Shown: positions 1 through 14,584, counted from the first letter of the stretch. The stretch is 64,000 nt of DNA from Pseudoscleropodium purum (GCA_963969395.1 OZ017798.1:25102173-25166172), one strand, 5' to 3'. Numbers and translations: made by a program. The notes: generated from the sequence alone by a model not told the origin.

Positions 1-3000
1 ACTATTAGGAATATATTCTAATAAGTTAATTAAAAGATAATATGTTTGGATTTGTTAAATAATAAACATAGATGAAGATTTTAGCCTCACTTTGAAAACT
101 AGTATTTTTAAGTAGTTTTGTGCCTTTAAACATAAAAGAATTTTAAAATTTTAATTTCTTTTGATCAAATGGTTGTTAAGTAGAATTCATCCATGTAGAT
201 GTGCATGAATATGTACTACCATTTGCATGCCAACATTTGAGGTGCAAGAATTTGACAACTTGATTGTTAGCCTTTTGATTTTGAAGAATTTTAGATGTAG
301 AGCGTCAAAATTAATAAATTATTGATCATGGGCACCCTACAAGTATATTATTTGCCCTTTCAAGCAAACTTAGGGCAGACTTTTGGGGAGTTTTAGGGCA
401 ATCGGACACATTTTGAACCCAAATGAACTATCGGAGGTACACAAAGGAATCACATTTATAGTTGTGCAATGAACCAATTGTGGTGCCCATTTTGCCCATG
501 TATTTTATTCTTAAAGAAAACACATAAACATTTTATTTGCCACACATGATAAAGTTAGCAAATTTTGAGTATATATTTGCAATGAAATGCCCCAAATTAG
601 TTAGGTGGATAAAAGTAGAAAATTAATTAATCAAATACAAAACAAGGGGGCATTTCTTTACATTCATTTTTGGCTCGACCCTTGACCACATTTAGAAGGT
701 TGCACAACTATAGTAACTAGCTACATCTAAAATGGCCCACTCATAATTGATCCCTATTTTTGAAGGAAAATTGAATTGAGAAGATACCCAAAATGGTACA
801 CATGACAAGGACAAATATAAGGTGAATTCTGAATAGTGTACAATTTTATTTATAATATTGTGGAGTTGGCGACATTACAAGTGGTCAATTTAGGGTATAC
901 TTTTTGTTGTTTTAACTTCTGTTTAGTGCCATTTCTTCATGGGCATCAAATGCATTTTGGCATCACCTATATAACACTTTTAATCCTCTACACCTTGCAT
1001 TTTTGGAAATTTGTAACTAATTCACAATGCATCCAAAAATTATAGAGCCACTTGCATTTTGATTCATTGTCCCTTGACAACGTGTAAAAATTGTTATTCA
1101 TTTTTTAAAGCATATTGATTATGTCACACAATTTAGGTGTAGTTACCTTCCAAGCACGGCTCATAGAGAGGGACATTCTTTGTCAAGGCTAGATTCAATT
1201 TGCTCTCAATGGGTTGATAAAGTAAACTCACGAATAACTAAGTATTTAAACAATTTTGGAGCAGATCATTAATGGTACTAGGTGGTGGAAAATTTTCCTG
1301 TATAGAAAAATAAGAAATATAGGGATTGCAAATTTTTAAGAATTTTATATCCAAAATTAAAATTATCTATGAATTTTCGGAGCCAGAAAGTGCAACTCAC
1401 CAGTAGCCAATGTTTAGAATCTTCCAATTCTGATTATTCAAAAACTGCTTTCTTGCTCACTACTTGGGGACATGTATCATGATTTTATTAGTCTCAACTT
1501 TGAAAAGAACAATAACAAAAACAAATTCTAAGCTTAAGATCTATTCTAAGGTTGGAAATCGTGCATCCAATAGGTTGGTTATTGGGCGCGGTTGGCCATT
1601 GGTGTGTTTACCTTATACAATTGCTACCCTACTATACTTGTCCCCAATTCAAACATGGACCACATATGATAGGGATTTTAAGGGCCATTATTTATTTTAT
1701 CTCCATTAAATTAACAAAGTGGAGGCCATGTCGGTTCTATAAAGCGGAGGATTTTGTTTGTACTTGGAAACTTACTAATGAGGTACTGCACCATCACTGG
1801 TGGAACTTTGGGCACATTTGTGGAGGAAGTAAAAGATAAGTTAGTATACCCACACGTGCAGCCACGCTGTAGAAATGGTCGGCAACAGCCCCCTTTCTTT
1901 TCACTTTTTGAGAAAAGTGCCAGGATGGTAATAATCACCTAAAATTTGGTGAAGTATGGTATTTCTACAGTACATTCATCGGTTTTTGAACCAAGAAACA
2001 TTTTTTAATCATTTTTTCATCCAAATGGGGTGACTTCATCCACATTTCTACTACAATAGAACTGAAATGAAATGGAAATTTTGTGACAATAAGGATTACT
2101 CTTGTCAGGCAAAAAGTAACATAGACATTTATTTTGAAATGGTGCAATCTGACCCCATGGTGTCAAGGAAAAGGACTGGTCAGCAACTTACTCGTTTCCC
2201 TTTTCCCTTTTTTTCTTTTCTTTTCTTTTCTTTTTTCCTTCAAACAGATGCGAATGGAAGACGGTCGGTCCCAGGCTCCCCCACGACCCCATCTGACGGA
2301 ATCTACACATTCTGTTGCGCCGCTGCCAAAAATCCCCAAATGCTGGCTCGCCCATCAGTAACTTAACGTACAGTACACTCAGGCCTGGCTGGGTTTTAAT
2401 ATAATAAGATGCATTTCTTTTTGGAAACGAAGGGAGGTCTCCACACCTAAAACAGACACTTTTTGTCTTGTTCTAGCCAAGTCTTTTCCGGCCAGGCCTC
2501 CTGTGGCTGGTCGGCTTTGTATTTTGTCTTTCGCTATGAAATTCTGTTTCATTTGTGTAAAAAAAGGAAAAAAAAAGAAAACAGAGACACGCTTTTCCAA
2601 ACGAGCACAGAAAAAATAATCATACAACTGAACGTAGTAACCAACCCATTCAGATCAAACACTCTTCCTTCATTTTGGTTATGTAAGTTGTTCTTTTTCT
2701 GTGCAGGTAGAGATGCGTAGTGATCAGCTATGGCATAGTTCCCGGTGTAGTTGTGGCGCATTGTGATGCATTGTGATTGGTTGCAAGACTCTCAGTACTG
2801 AACTAGCCCTTGTTCAATTTTGCAATCAACCGTTGGTGGATGTTGCAACTAGTTGGGGGTTGGAAATAGGAAGACTCGTATGACTACTATAAGTCAAATA
2901 TAATCTTTAATTAAAAAATTCATAGTAAATATGTTTCAAGAAACAAAATTCTGAAAATCATGGAATCCTTCCAAATTTTTCTTTTACATGGGAAAAATTC

Positions 3001-6000
3001 TCCACTCAAAAAACCTATGCTCTACTTACTCGTAATTGCTTAATAAGTGGTTGGAAATGGTTTGGCTACCTTACCACAAAGTTCACAAATCAAAGCAAAA
3101 GTGAATTCAATTTTGATCTGAGAATTTTTTAGAGTATATATATACATACTACAAATTTTCAAAGTTGAAGTCATAGGAACATTTATTATAGACACAAGAC
3201 TATCTTAGCTCCTAAAAGACTCATTATCACCTTAAGGGACAAAATGGATTTTGGATAGGCTCGTGTAACCTCAAATTTTGAGATGATTTTCTAAAAAAAA
3301 ATTCTAAAGATAGAAAAATAAATTAGCTTTCAAGGAATATACTTTTCATTTCAATCAATGTCTAGTAGCAAAAGTCAATATGCCACAATCAACTCAAAGT
3401 AGGGCAACAAAAAAAAGAAACAAAACTTTTCAATAATTTATTTTCTCAAATATTATATTTCTTTTGTCTAAGCAAATTCATGGAAAGCTTTGATTCATTC
3501 TATTTGGATTCATGACATGAAAGTTATTGAGCTTCTTGTTTTCGAGGCAATCATAGAAACTTATTGAGGAAATAATGTATTGGATTCATTTTGAGTTCAA
3601 ATTTCACAATTTACATAAGAAGAAAAATTCCACAAGGTTGAGAATTTCTGCTAGAACAATCTCAATGTTGGAATAATAATGTTTCAATTCCATCTTAAAG
3701 CTATTGGCAATTTTTTTTTTCCACAATCTCACATCTATTTCTACTTAATAATTTTTTAAAGAATGAAAACCACATTTTCTTTTTGAACTATTTCACTCTA
3801 GACTTTCAACTCATATCTTCAACTTAAAGAATTTTTAGTTGAAAATTTTTAGTTGAAAATTTTTAGTGCAAAAAGTTTAAATTAAGAAGATTTACAGTCA
3901 AATCATGTAGTTATCATATGTGCTCAAATTTATTTATTTATTTTACTTTTAATGCAAATATCTTGCAATCTACATGAAGAAATTTTTCGAAACTTCTTCC
4001 ATGCATTTTTTTATACTAGTGTTGGCAAGATCTTACAATTGAATATGAAAAAAAAAAATTATAAATTTTTTTGCTCTTTGCAATAGAAATGGTAGTTTTG
4101 AGTGTTTTTTGATGAAAAAAAGGCCTTGGAACTTTAGAGATGATTGCACATGCTTGAAGAATATATAAGATACTTCAAATAACTCTTCAACTTCTATGGG
4201 TTCTTTTTAAACTAGTACCAAGTTTGAGCAAATGCATTGTCATATTTAGGTCGAAGAGGGATGTTAAAAAATCTATTTTTAGATGGCAGTAAATAGCTTG
4301 GTATTGTAAAAGAATGAGGATATTTACATTGTGAAATATTACCTTGATTTTCAAGATGGAATACCAATGAATGGAGTCTAATTGCCGTGTATATTTTCTG
4401 AATGGAGGGAAAATTTTCATTTACCATAAGCCTAGTGCTAAAGATCTCTTAAATGCCCAAGATCTTTTTGGTTCTAAGAACATTATTGCTTTTAAAGTAT
4501 TACAGGTCAAAATGTCACAAAGGTAAGGAAATTTCAACCATACAATCTTGTAGTGTACATATTGAAGGTGATGTGAATCAAAGTTAGAGACATTTGCCAA
4601 ATAGATTGCAAGATTATAATGTTTTAGTGTTGAAAAAGAATGCTAAAATTTTCCTAGCAATACATTGGAGGTGAAATTTGATTTCTAAACCTACTCAAAT
4701 GAAAAATTGATTTGAACCTTTAAAGTGCTTCAAAAACAACATACAAACATTGGTGAAAGAAGTAACATTCAATTGACTCATTGTATTAGCAAAATGGCTT
4801 TGAAATTGCAAAAAATTGCAAAAAAAGTTGCATAAAACACATCTAAGGCTGAACTTCCTTTTACTAAAATGCTTCTCAATCATTCAATCCACAAATTTTG
4901 GAATTAATATAAAATTTTAACCACACAAGCTAGACTAATATGAGCAACTTTCACCAAAAATATTGGAATGGACATTGTAAGAAGATGAAGTAAGTTGATG
5001 AAGTTCATTGTAATCCTTAAATGTTTGGATTTTGAACTTTGAATTGCTTCCAAACATTTCAAAATAACTTGGATTGACATAAAAATCATACCACAATAAT
5101 TAGGCTTCAAACAAATATAATTCTGCAAATTGTATTAAAAACAAACATTGGATGGAGATACAAGACTTTAAAGTTGCAATTATCAAAATATAGTTTAGTG
5201 AATTCAAATTGAATGTGTGAACTTTGAATTTCTTCTAAAAAAATGAATAGATTTGAATTGATCTGAAAATTTTACCACACAAATTAGAAGAAAGTGCAAA
5301 TTTTATTATTAAATCCAGACATTGGATGCAAAAGTTACATCACTTCAAATTGTACTTCCAAACTATGTAAGAATACTTTTGTTCTCCTAGGGGCAGTTGG
5401 GGTTATAAAGGCAACCTCTCAAATTGGACATTGTCCCAGATTCTATTGTGATTTTAGAATAAGTAATTCTAGGATGCGGTATTTAAGTAATTTTCAAGTC
5501 AAATGCAAAAAAAACATCTCTCTTGGACTAGTAGATCAAATGATTATGGTGATTGAAGTTGTAAAATTCTTTGGAAAAGACATTGTTTTGAATGAATGAT
5601 TTGTGATATTCAATTTTAATACAAATTTTTTTTAGAATGAAAATAGAATATTTATAGGATACAGTGCAAAAATTCAACTCAAAATTCAAAGTATGTCAAT
5701 TTGAACTTTTGAACAAGTTTTTGCAAATTAACATGGTTGCAAGTGTAACTTCAAAATTGGGAGATAAGCCTTTAAGATTGATTTTCTACCATGGTTCATT
5801 GGTTCATGTGTGCTAAACTTACATTAAAATTAGCCCATACTAACTCCCACAAAGTGTCTTCAAAGTAAGGCCTATCACCCACTAGTTGCAAAAATATAGG
5901 GAATTGTCATCCTTGCATTCTAAGATAGTTGTCTTAATTTTTGAATGCATCTAATATCCAAATAGTTGGGATTTCATGTCACAGGGAAGAACATAAAGTT

Positions 6001-6131
6001 TCCTACAAGTTATGAAAATGAATTTTAAAAATAGATTAAAAATTACCATTAGAATTGACAATTGAAAAATTAGTTGCTACTACTTTGGAAATGATCCAAC
6101 TATTAGGGCTCAAAATGAAATAATTTCCAAG
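1..6131. other. AT-rich intergenic DNA, no gene recognised
   Basis: No reading frame here is longer than about 100 codons, and none shows a motif I recognise. The only compositional departure is a GC-richer patch at about 2240-2530. It follows a pyrimidine tract ending in CAG near 2247 and could be a relic exon or promoter; its open frame reads only 37 codons from the ATG at 2248. At 4440-4640 and elsewhere there are short stretches resembling the interior of the TTAA-flanked repeat family described at 6132-7064. Confidence 0.5.
4890..5385. repeat. Diverged tandem repeat, unit about 180 bp
   Basis: Three imperfect units recur with the core 'attttaccacacaaattag' and variants, at about 4915, 5085 and 5270. 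Each is followed by a similar stretch ending near 'acattggatg' or 'ggaatggacattg'. Unit edges were judged by eye and divergence is high, so the copy number could be larger. No coding content is seen. Confidence 0.45.
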
Positions 6132-7064
6132 TTAACCCCTAAAGTTCCTTGATTATGTTTTCAACAAAAAAGCTTCAAAAATGCCATTTTTAGGACAAGT
6201 ACCAGAAAAAATTAAAAAACATTTTTGGACACATTCAACCATAGGATCTTGTATTATGATAATCTAAGAAGATGTGGAATTTTTTTTAGAAATTTCCACC
6301 AAGTAGATTGCAAGATATTAGCATTTGAATTGACAAAAAGCCTTTTTTGTACCTTGCAAAAAAACAAGGCAGCTGCACTTCACAAGATCACATTTGTATG
6401 AAAAAATGTCCAAAATGGTTGCAACTCCTTGGATTCATTTTTCAAGGTAAGTTGGCTACATGCTTGACAAATTTCAGATCATTTGAAATTATACAACATA
6501 TAGCAAAAAAATAATAAGTAGAAAGAAGTAAAGAATGAGTCAAAATACTAAATTATTAATAACTTAGTGATGGAATTGAAAAAAGCCAAACCCAATGGTT
6601 GTAATGTCGTAGTAAACAATCTTCACCTAATATTTTTTTTTCTAAAAACACAGAAAATTGAGTTCAATAAAGAAATTCAAAGTTTATTTTGGAGTAGAAA
6701 ATCCATAATTGCCTGCAAACTAAAACACCTCGTAACTTTTGACTCATTGATCAAAATGGAATGATTCAAAGCTTTCTATGCATATATAAATCTAAAAAAT
6801 TAATTTCAAATTTTTATTTTTGAAAAAAGTGATTTTTTCAGATCTGCCCGGACTGCCCGAGTTGAGAAACAAAGTATATATCAAGCCATAACTTTTGACT
6901 CTTATTTCCAAATGTCCTGAAATTTAGTGCGCATGAAGATATTCCTTGTCCACACCTTGAGTTCTATTAAAATTTGGGCTAAAAATATGGAAATTTTTTT
7001 TTGCATGCACTTGCCCAAAAAAATTATGTTGCCAAAAAACACACCTTGGTCCTTTAGGGGTTAA
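6132..7064 (+). mobile_element. TTAA-flanked terminal-inverted-repeat element, copy R1 (piggyBac-like ends, non-coding)
   Basis: The element begins TTAACCCCTAAAG at 6132-6144 and ends with the exact inverse, CTTTAGGGGTTAA, at 7052-7064. TTAA at both edges looks like a TTAA target duplication. The inner CCCCTAAAG resembles the CCCTAGAAAG start of known piggyBac ends (family knowledge; similarity only). The 933-bp interior has no convincing protein, so this copy is non-autonomous. Copies with the same ends and interior lie at 49684-50641 and, split by the chromovirus, at about 15745-16188 plus 56317-56797. A shortened relative is inside both hAT-like elements. Confidence 0.75.
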
Positions 7065-9430
7065 GAAATTGATTATCTTGAAGAAGCTATCACTTAAAGA
7101 AGCTAAGTTAAATGACTTAGAAGGGTTGATTGACTATATTCAATAGGTTTAATTAGTGGATTGGTTTGTTGTTAGTATTGAGTCGAAGTGGTTGGATTTT
7201 CTACTAGTAGGGCTACCATAATAGCCAAATTTAGAGGGGATGAAGTTGTATATTTTGTAAAATTAATGGAAAGATATCCAAATGTACATAAAATTTTAAG
7301 TAATTTCAAAGGTTCCCTGAAGATGACACAAAATTGAGAGCTTTTCAAGTGCGTATAGATGGTTGACAATTCCTAGGCATTTAGAGTTATATGCAACCAC
7401 CTAGGGTTCCCAAATTTTCATTATGAAATAATTTTATTAGTTCTAATATTTGACAATTGTTACTATCTTTTATGATGATGCCTACAAATTTGTTTGCTCC
7501 CCAGCCCTAAGAAATAGGAGTCATTGATCGTGTTATAAATAAAAATCTTATTGCCTTGCCTATGAATTGGAAAAAATCGTTGACTATCTCAATCGTCCAC
7601 TCTTGTTCAATCTACTATAGTTTCAGTATATGGGTGCCAAGTCTAAGCTTCAAATTTGCACAATAGACTTGCTGAAGTTGCATCAAGCTTCCTTTGTTTT
7701 GATTTTGCTTGATAAGTGTATGTTGTTTTGCTTTGTTCTTCTAGTTTTTGCTATAAGGTAGGTATTTTTAAAACCACCGCTTTTTGCTACTGAGCTTATT
7801 TTTTATTATTATACTTGTCAAATTTTCTTATATTTTTGTTGGCAAGTGAAAGGAAGTTCCAACACACTAGAGAACTATATCTAGCATTTGGATACTATAT
7901 GCAAAAGTTATTAAGAAACAAAGTTTGGTTCTAAAAAAGTTTCTTCTACAAAGGTACATAACTGACTTTAGAAATGTATACATAGTATAGATGGTGGTTT
8001 AAGGTTGTGAATGCTTATTTATCCACCCTTGGTAAATGAACAAACACAATCAGGTTCTTGGTCTGTTTTCTATCATATGGGTGTTCTAATGTCAATCCAT
8101 TGTGCCTTCTAAGCAATGGATTTTTCTAAATTTCCTACTCCTATGATTTTAGAAAGTCTTTAACTTCCTAATCCTTTACTAAAGATGTCCAAGTACTAGT
8201 CTTGGAGTTTCTTAATTGGCTTCCTTATAGCTTTTGGAGTTCTAAGCTTTCCCTAGATGACTATTATTTTTAGACAATTGATTTTTTATTTCTTTTAGAG
8301 TTTAATTTTATGTATATATATTAATAAAGAACTCTAAATTTGAACTTCCCTACTGAAAGTTATGAAGGGATGAAGTTTGATTGTTAATCGGTATTTCGAA
8401 CTTCATCGATGGTTTTCTACTGATCTATAATTCAAAATTAACCTTTTCTTTTATTTCTGACCTTAAGAAATTTTACCCTATCTAATTTTCCATTCTTGTT
8501 CTTCTTGGATGAAACTGACTAATTTTCATCCAATATGACTCCTAACTTCATCCACTAATATCTTTCTCAATTTGACTCGGAATTCTAAAGTGTGATAAAA
8601 TTTTGAAACCTTTAAACAAGACCCCTAAAATGATGTGACTAATTTTTAGATAAAACCTAATCTTAAGACCTCGACTTGCTCTTGGAATTCGGCTATGCGT
8701 TATAATTGCCTAACTTTGAAATTTCAAAAGAAAAGGAAGAAATTAGTGGCTTACTTCGAAATTGGGGTCGTTATTGAGGTAATTGTATAGTCTTTTGTAT
8801 TCTCTATCATTTGCCATCCTTCTTGCTCTTTTGACAATTTTTCCCATGACTTGAAATGGAGAAAGAAATACAAGTTCAAAGCTTTTTTAAATGCTACTTC
8901 ATTTTTTCATCCCCTTCTCTTTCTTTCCCTTAAACACTATTTAAACTCCATTATTGTATTCCAAAAGTTGACTTGGAATTTTTATACAATAATGGTTGAA
9001 CAATAATTGATCCTTTATCTTCTATCTTCTAAGTCAATTATTATTCTATCCTTTCAAAAGTTAAGTGGTTCCAAATAAATTCCAAGGATTTCCCCCTAAT
9101 CTCTTCAAATCTAATTTATACTCCAAACTCTAAATCCTATTTCAATTGCTAGTTGCTTCTTTTTCTATCTTGCTTATTTCTCTACTATTAGCTGCAATAC
9201 TACTTGGCTATGGATTTTGAAGATGTTTCCCTTTCTCCCCCTATTTTAATTGCCTCCTTTAAACTCTTACTTTTCTATTTATATTCCTATGGTTTTTATT
9301 TGCAATTATTCTTTTCTATCTACCTTGAGGTTATTTTTATACACCTCTTCTACACTATGTTTTATTTTGTTTCCCAACATTTATTTTCAAAAGACAAAAA
9401 TCGTTTGTTTTTTGTTAAGAACCAGAATCA
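7065..9430. other. AT-rich intergenic DNA, no gene recognised
   Basis: Only short open frames occur and none has a recognisable domain. The style of the sequence around 8300-9200 resembles decayed LTR or UTR DNA, but no LTR boundaries were found. Confidence 0.5.
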
Positions 9431-9434
9431 GCAG

Positions 9435-9740
9435 CTAGGAGGATCTAGAATCGGCAACCATGTGGCCAGGCCGTTCCGCAGCATAATACCGCAACAGCAA
9501 CAAGCAGTACCCCTTCGATATGCCTGCCACATGGCGGCTCCTATTTTGTCAGGACCCCTCTTTCAACTGCTCGAGTGGCAATGACATTTCAGCTACTGAT
9601 TTGTTGGGATCCCATTAGAATCGACAAGTGGGCCGTTCCAAGCATAGTACCGGCAGCAGGGTATAAGTAGTACCTTCCAATAGGACTACCATGTGGCAGC
9701 TTCTGATTCGTCGGGACCCTTTCACTGCAGTCTTTCCGTA
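9435..9740. repeat. GC-richer direct repeat, two units of about 165 bp
   Basis: Unit 1 (about 9440-9572) and unit 2 (about 9606-9735) share ordered blocks: 'agaatcg.caa', 'g(g)gccgttcc', 'gcagtacc/gtagtacc', 'ccacatggcggct' against 'ccatgtggcagct', and 'gtc(a/g)ggaccc'. The units stand out as GC-rich in an AT-rich setting. A related phrase, 'ccatgtggcaagctt', occurs at about 21618 in insertion X. It is probably part of an LTR or other old element. Open frames through it look accidental. Confidence 0.55.
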
Positions 9741-12700
9741 TACTATCCTACCGGTCCTTGAACTGGTTCAAAATCTTAACTCCTTTGGTGGTCAGTCGTC
9801 TCTTGGAATTTTGAGCCTTTTTGAATCTAATTTTTTGGCAATTTAAGACACCAAAAAAAAGGAAATTTTGGTTCTATCTTTCAACCTTTCAACAAAGACT
9901 CTATCTTGACAAAAATATCCAATTTTTTTTTGACAAATCTACAATTTAAGACCAAAGCTTCATCGTAGGGTGGAAAACTTTGTAAATTTCTACCAAACTC
10001 TAAAATTTAAAGCCAAAGCTTTGCCTTAGGAAGGAAAACCACTAAATCATACAAACATCTAGGCAAATCAATTTAACACATAAACAAGGTTTCAAACAAT
10101 CACACATGCTAGAGGTCTCCCTAAGCAACATCACCAAGGTATGGAAGGCAAATTCTTTAAAATTAATAGAAAGGACTCAAAAACTCAATAAAAAAACATA
10201 AAAAGACTTCAAAACCCACATGAAATCAAGGAAAACCTTGAAGGGGGCCCAATGTCCTTCAAGAAAGTTTCAAAAATAGCAACAATGAAGCTAAAATACT
10301 TCAAAAAACACAAATTTAGCAATGTTGGCATGCAATGGCTTATTGTTCAATGAAATAGACCCAATTGTCTAAGGTGGTTCAAAAATGAACCTAAAGGTTG
10401 ATTTGGGAGAGAAATGAGAGCCCTTATATACTTTTCCAAGGCCTCACTCCCCCCTAATCTTAAGAAATTTAACTTTCAATGTTGGTTTTATATTCTAACT
10501 TTTAAAAAAATGATCCAAATCACAAATGGATTGCGCCAATAGCTTTAGAAGGCCATTTTTATTACAAGAAATTCCATACTCCCTATTCCTACTTCAAAAA
10601 ACCAAAAATTTTTAGAGGCGACTAGAAACTCAAAACGAGGTAAAAATCCAAGTTTTGGAGTTTATTTTTCCAGCAAAAAGTAACTAGCCTTAGCTTCTAA
10701 GTAGATTCAAAGGAGTAAGAAAAGATTCTAAATTTGTTTTATTCCAATGTCATGTACTTTCGATACGCTGGTCAATTCCTTGCATGTTCTTGAATTTTGC
10801 AAGTTTTGTAGGATGTTTGCCAGTTTTGGCACTTTTCCCTATCAAAATGTTACGAAACTTGTTGGAGCGCTTTATGAAAATAAAAGATGTTATATTAATT
10901 TTTAGTAAGATTTTTTCACACTCGGGATAGTTTCCATAAATTTATCATACTAGATTTTGATAGTTGATTGCTTAGAAAAAGATCTTTGGATGATTAGAAA
11001 AAAACTGAGATTTTTTGGAGAACCTCTTATGGAATTCTTCAAAGGATGTGCAAGTTTATCTTCTTACCTTGCACATGTGAAAAAAAAGAGTACAAATATC
11101 GCTATCACCTTTAACTTTCAATGAACATGGAATCTTTTACAAAAGAAAATTTTAGCGAAGTATTTGCACCATCGAACTCCTAGCATGACTCTCATTCCAA
11201 ATCACCGTACTTTGTTGTTCCATTTTGAGTTTTTTCACTTATAGGCTTACAATTGGGGTTTCTATTACTTCATTGATGAAATGGGGAAACTCTCATAGAA
11301 AATTTACTTGAAGGTTCTTGCAAAATTCCTTGGACCAATTTAGTCAATTTGTGTCTCATTGCACAAATAGATATAGATAATCGGGTAGTTTCTACTAACA
11401 TGCTTACTATTTACAATATGTGGGTTTTTACCCTATTTACATGCGGCTTTGGGGGGTATTTAGGAAAAACTAGGTATAATGTGATTAAGGGTTGTATTGG
11501 TATGTGCAACACTGAGTTTGGTCTAATACACTCTTTAGGTCTTTTAACACCTAAAACTACACTCACAACATATTAAAAATCCAAGAAATAAATCTTAAGT
11601 CCTAGGTGATGAAATCGGGACTTACAAAGGTCAGTGGTACATTTGGATGTACCTACCATAATTGCACTTGCTCTTGTATTTCAATATGGTAATATGGGAT
11701 GATTGCTAAAGGATATTTGATTGTTGGATTCATCCTTCTAATATATGCCTAGTTGTTGGCACTAAAATTAGGTGTAATTGGATTTTTAGTTTACAAAATT
11801 ACCATTATTCAAATTTTGGAGTACAATTATGAAATCACCTTCTTAAAGTTGAGCCTACTTTTCATGCCCTTGAATTATTAGATGCCACTGTCTATGAGAA
11901 TGATTGATATAAGATAAAGAACATTTGTCATTTTTATATGAAGGTTCAAATGTGTATTTGCTTTGCATGGTTTGTTTTAGTAAATCAATGTTTTTGAGTA
12001 GGTGCTCATGAGTAGAGGTGCTTAGTTTTGGCTTTTCTTTATGATTAACTTTAGGATGTTGTATTGTAGGTAGGAAATATGGGAGTTTGTTTGTAGTGTT
12101 TCCTTTTCATATTGTTGGAACCAAATTCTTGATGTATTGGTTTCTTTAGGTTTAACTTTATAATGTTATACAGATCATTGATGTATTGGTTATGCTTTGG
12201 TACTACCTACTTCAAGAAGAAGATGTGTAATTCAAGAAACTCTTCCCATTTTTTTAAGCCTACAAGGTCAATGTCAAAGCTACCCATAGAAATGGTGACA
12301 TTTAGATCCAATTTTTTAGGTGGTACCAAAGGTTTCGTTTGTGGAGATTTTTTAAGAACTTCTTTCATGATTGTTGTTTGCTTCTTGTTAGTGTTTTGTA
12401 CGTCCACCAGAATGTGATCCTTGGGTAGATCAAAGAAGGTGTCTAAGAGTATGTGAAACATAGTATTCCATTTGCCAAGAATTGGATCATTTTGACCTAC
12501 AAGAATCTCATTGAGAAGGTCGCCACTTTCTATAAATACAAATTGAAAAAAAAATTGGCAAGTACACTACTTGGCAACACTTTATTTCCCATACTACAAT
12601 CCATTCAATATATTCTTTCAACTTTGTCGATTTTACCTATTTGCCAAAGCAGCATGGAATATACCAAGGCCATAATCTTGAAGATACATATGATGCAACT

Positions 12701-14584
12701 TGACACTATAAACATGGATGATGTGACTCAAATTTTTTTGAGCACAAAAATCTTGGATCTTAACTAGCAAACTTGGGGCAATAGAGATTAGAAATGGCCT
12801 TAGATAAGGCTTGAAAAGAAGTGAATGCATGGTTTGGTGTCTCAATATATGTCATTAGTTGATTCACTAAAGAGAGCTTTCATAGTACTAAATCAACCAA
12901 CCACATAAAACTTTCATGACAAATCATGAGTGGTTGAGCCTTCAAAAGTGTTTTTTTGTTTTTTTTTCAAAAATATGTCCACTCAGAACTTCAAATATAC
13001 AATACAAAGGAAATGAATTCATTCAATAAAAACACATTAAATTCATGATGAAATGACTTCTAAAGATTAGACCTAATTTTCATTCTATAAAAGTTCATAA
13101 TTATATAAAATACAATGATGTTGGCACCAAAACATTTGTTTTTAAATATAAAAAAATGTTATCATTTATTCTTACATAAGTCACTATAAACCATTTCTTT
13201 GTGTTTACATTTAAAAAAAAGTCCTTATATATACAAATTAACTTTTGTGATAGTCCATGCATTTATTTTTAAGAGTCCATAAATCAATGTTTATAGACAT
13301 TGGTTGTCAAAAAAAATACATAGATGTCTTTTTAATCAAGTTTATATGTTTTTTATCCAAAAATAACAGAAAGAACTATAATATTTTGTGTGATATTCAC
13401 TTTGAAATACATACCCCTCTGTGAAATCAACATTGTGACATAATTATTGAGACACCAAACCATGCATCCACCTAGGGATACAATGTGATTATGTGGTTCC
13501 AAGTACTTATGTTGTTTTCCTACACTTTTTTGTTTTATCAATGCATGAAAACGTACTCATACTTTTTTTTAATTCACATGTTCCATTCCTAGTAGGTATT
13601 GGTTTGGGTGATGCAAATTGCAAAACAACATGTTGACAATGTCATTGTGCTTGATGATAGTCAAGATGTTGCAGTACTTGTAACATAGGTGGTTGACGTC
13701 ACTAATCAAATTGTATATGACACTATAAATGATGCCATGTTAATTCGTGTTGTGTACAATGGTTGTAACAATCTTAACCTCTAATTGCTTGAGGCACCAA
13801 AATTTGATGTTTGCAAAACTTTGAAGTTAAATAAAACCTAATCAAGTTTTTATTTTTAGTACTAAATTTATATTTTTGGAAAATTATTCTTGAAGTCTAG
13901 TTTTAGTATCAAAAATCTAATCTTAAAAATAAATGATAGTGATTTTTCTATTCAAGATTTTGTATAAGGGTATCCATTGCAATCTTAACTTCTTGAAGTA
14001 TTGAGAGCTCTTGGAAATGAGCCTCAAATACACTAGATCTTGGAATAAAAATCACATTCAAAATTCCTTTAGAAAAATTGTAGAGTAGATTTTGAGAAGT
14101 CATAAATTGATTGAAGTTATATATGTTAGGCCCTTTAACCTCAAATTTTTTTGGTCACCAAATTTTTAGATTTGACTAGTGAAAAGAGGATTGAAAGACT
14201 TCACATCACTTTTGCACTTTTAACACCCTTATAGTCAAATATTACAATCTTTTACTCCATAAGTGATATTGTTGTATTTTCTTTTTTTATGAAATTTCTA
14301 GCATGTCTAGTTTGAATTTGTATAGTTACAATTAAAAAAAAATTGATATAACTTATCAAAATGTTGGCATTTTGTTCAATTTAGACCAAATTCCAAGAAG
14401 CTCAAAATAGGCCTTGGGCATTTAGAATTTAATAGTTTTCAAATTCTCTACTTATGAGCAATTGAGCATGCGAATATAATTAATGTCTTCCATTCTAGAT
14501 TGAAGAACTATGAGATTTTTGCCTACACTTCATTGACTTGTTCTTATACCTACAAATTTTTTGGTGGTTATACTTCGTTGGTAT
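9741..14584. other. AT-rich intergenic DNA, no gene recognised
   Basis: Open frames of 60-104 codons occur (for example 11349-11576 plus and 12207-12461 minus), but none has a domain I can name. The minus-strand frame at 12207-12461 has more protein-like composition than its neighbours and might be a fragment of an old retroelement polyprotein. I cannot assign it. Confidence 0.45.

Noticed and set aside
12207..12461. 84-codon minus frame as a gene
   Set aside because: It is protein-like in composition but has no recognisable domain and no promoter or partner exon in view; noted only in the intergenic entry.
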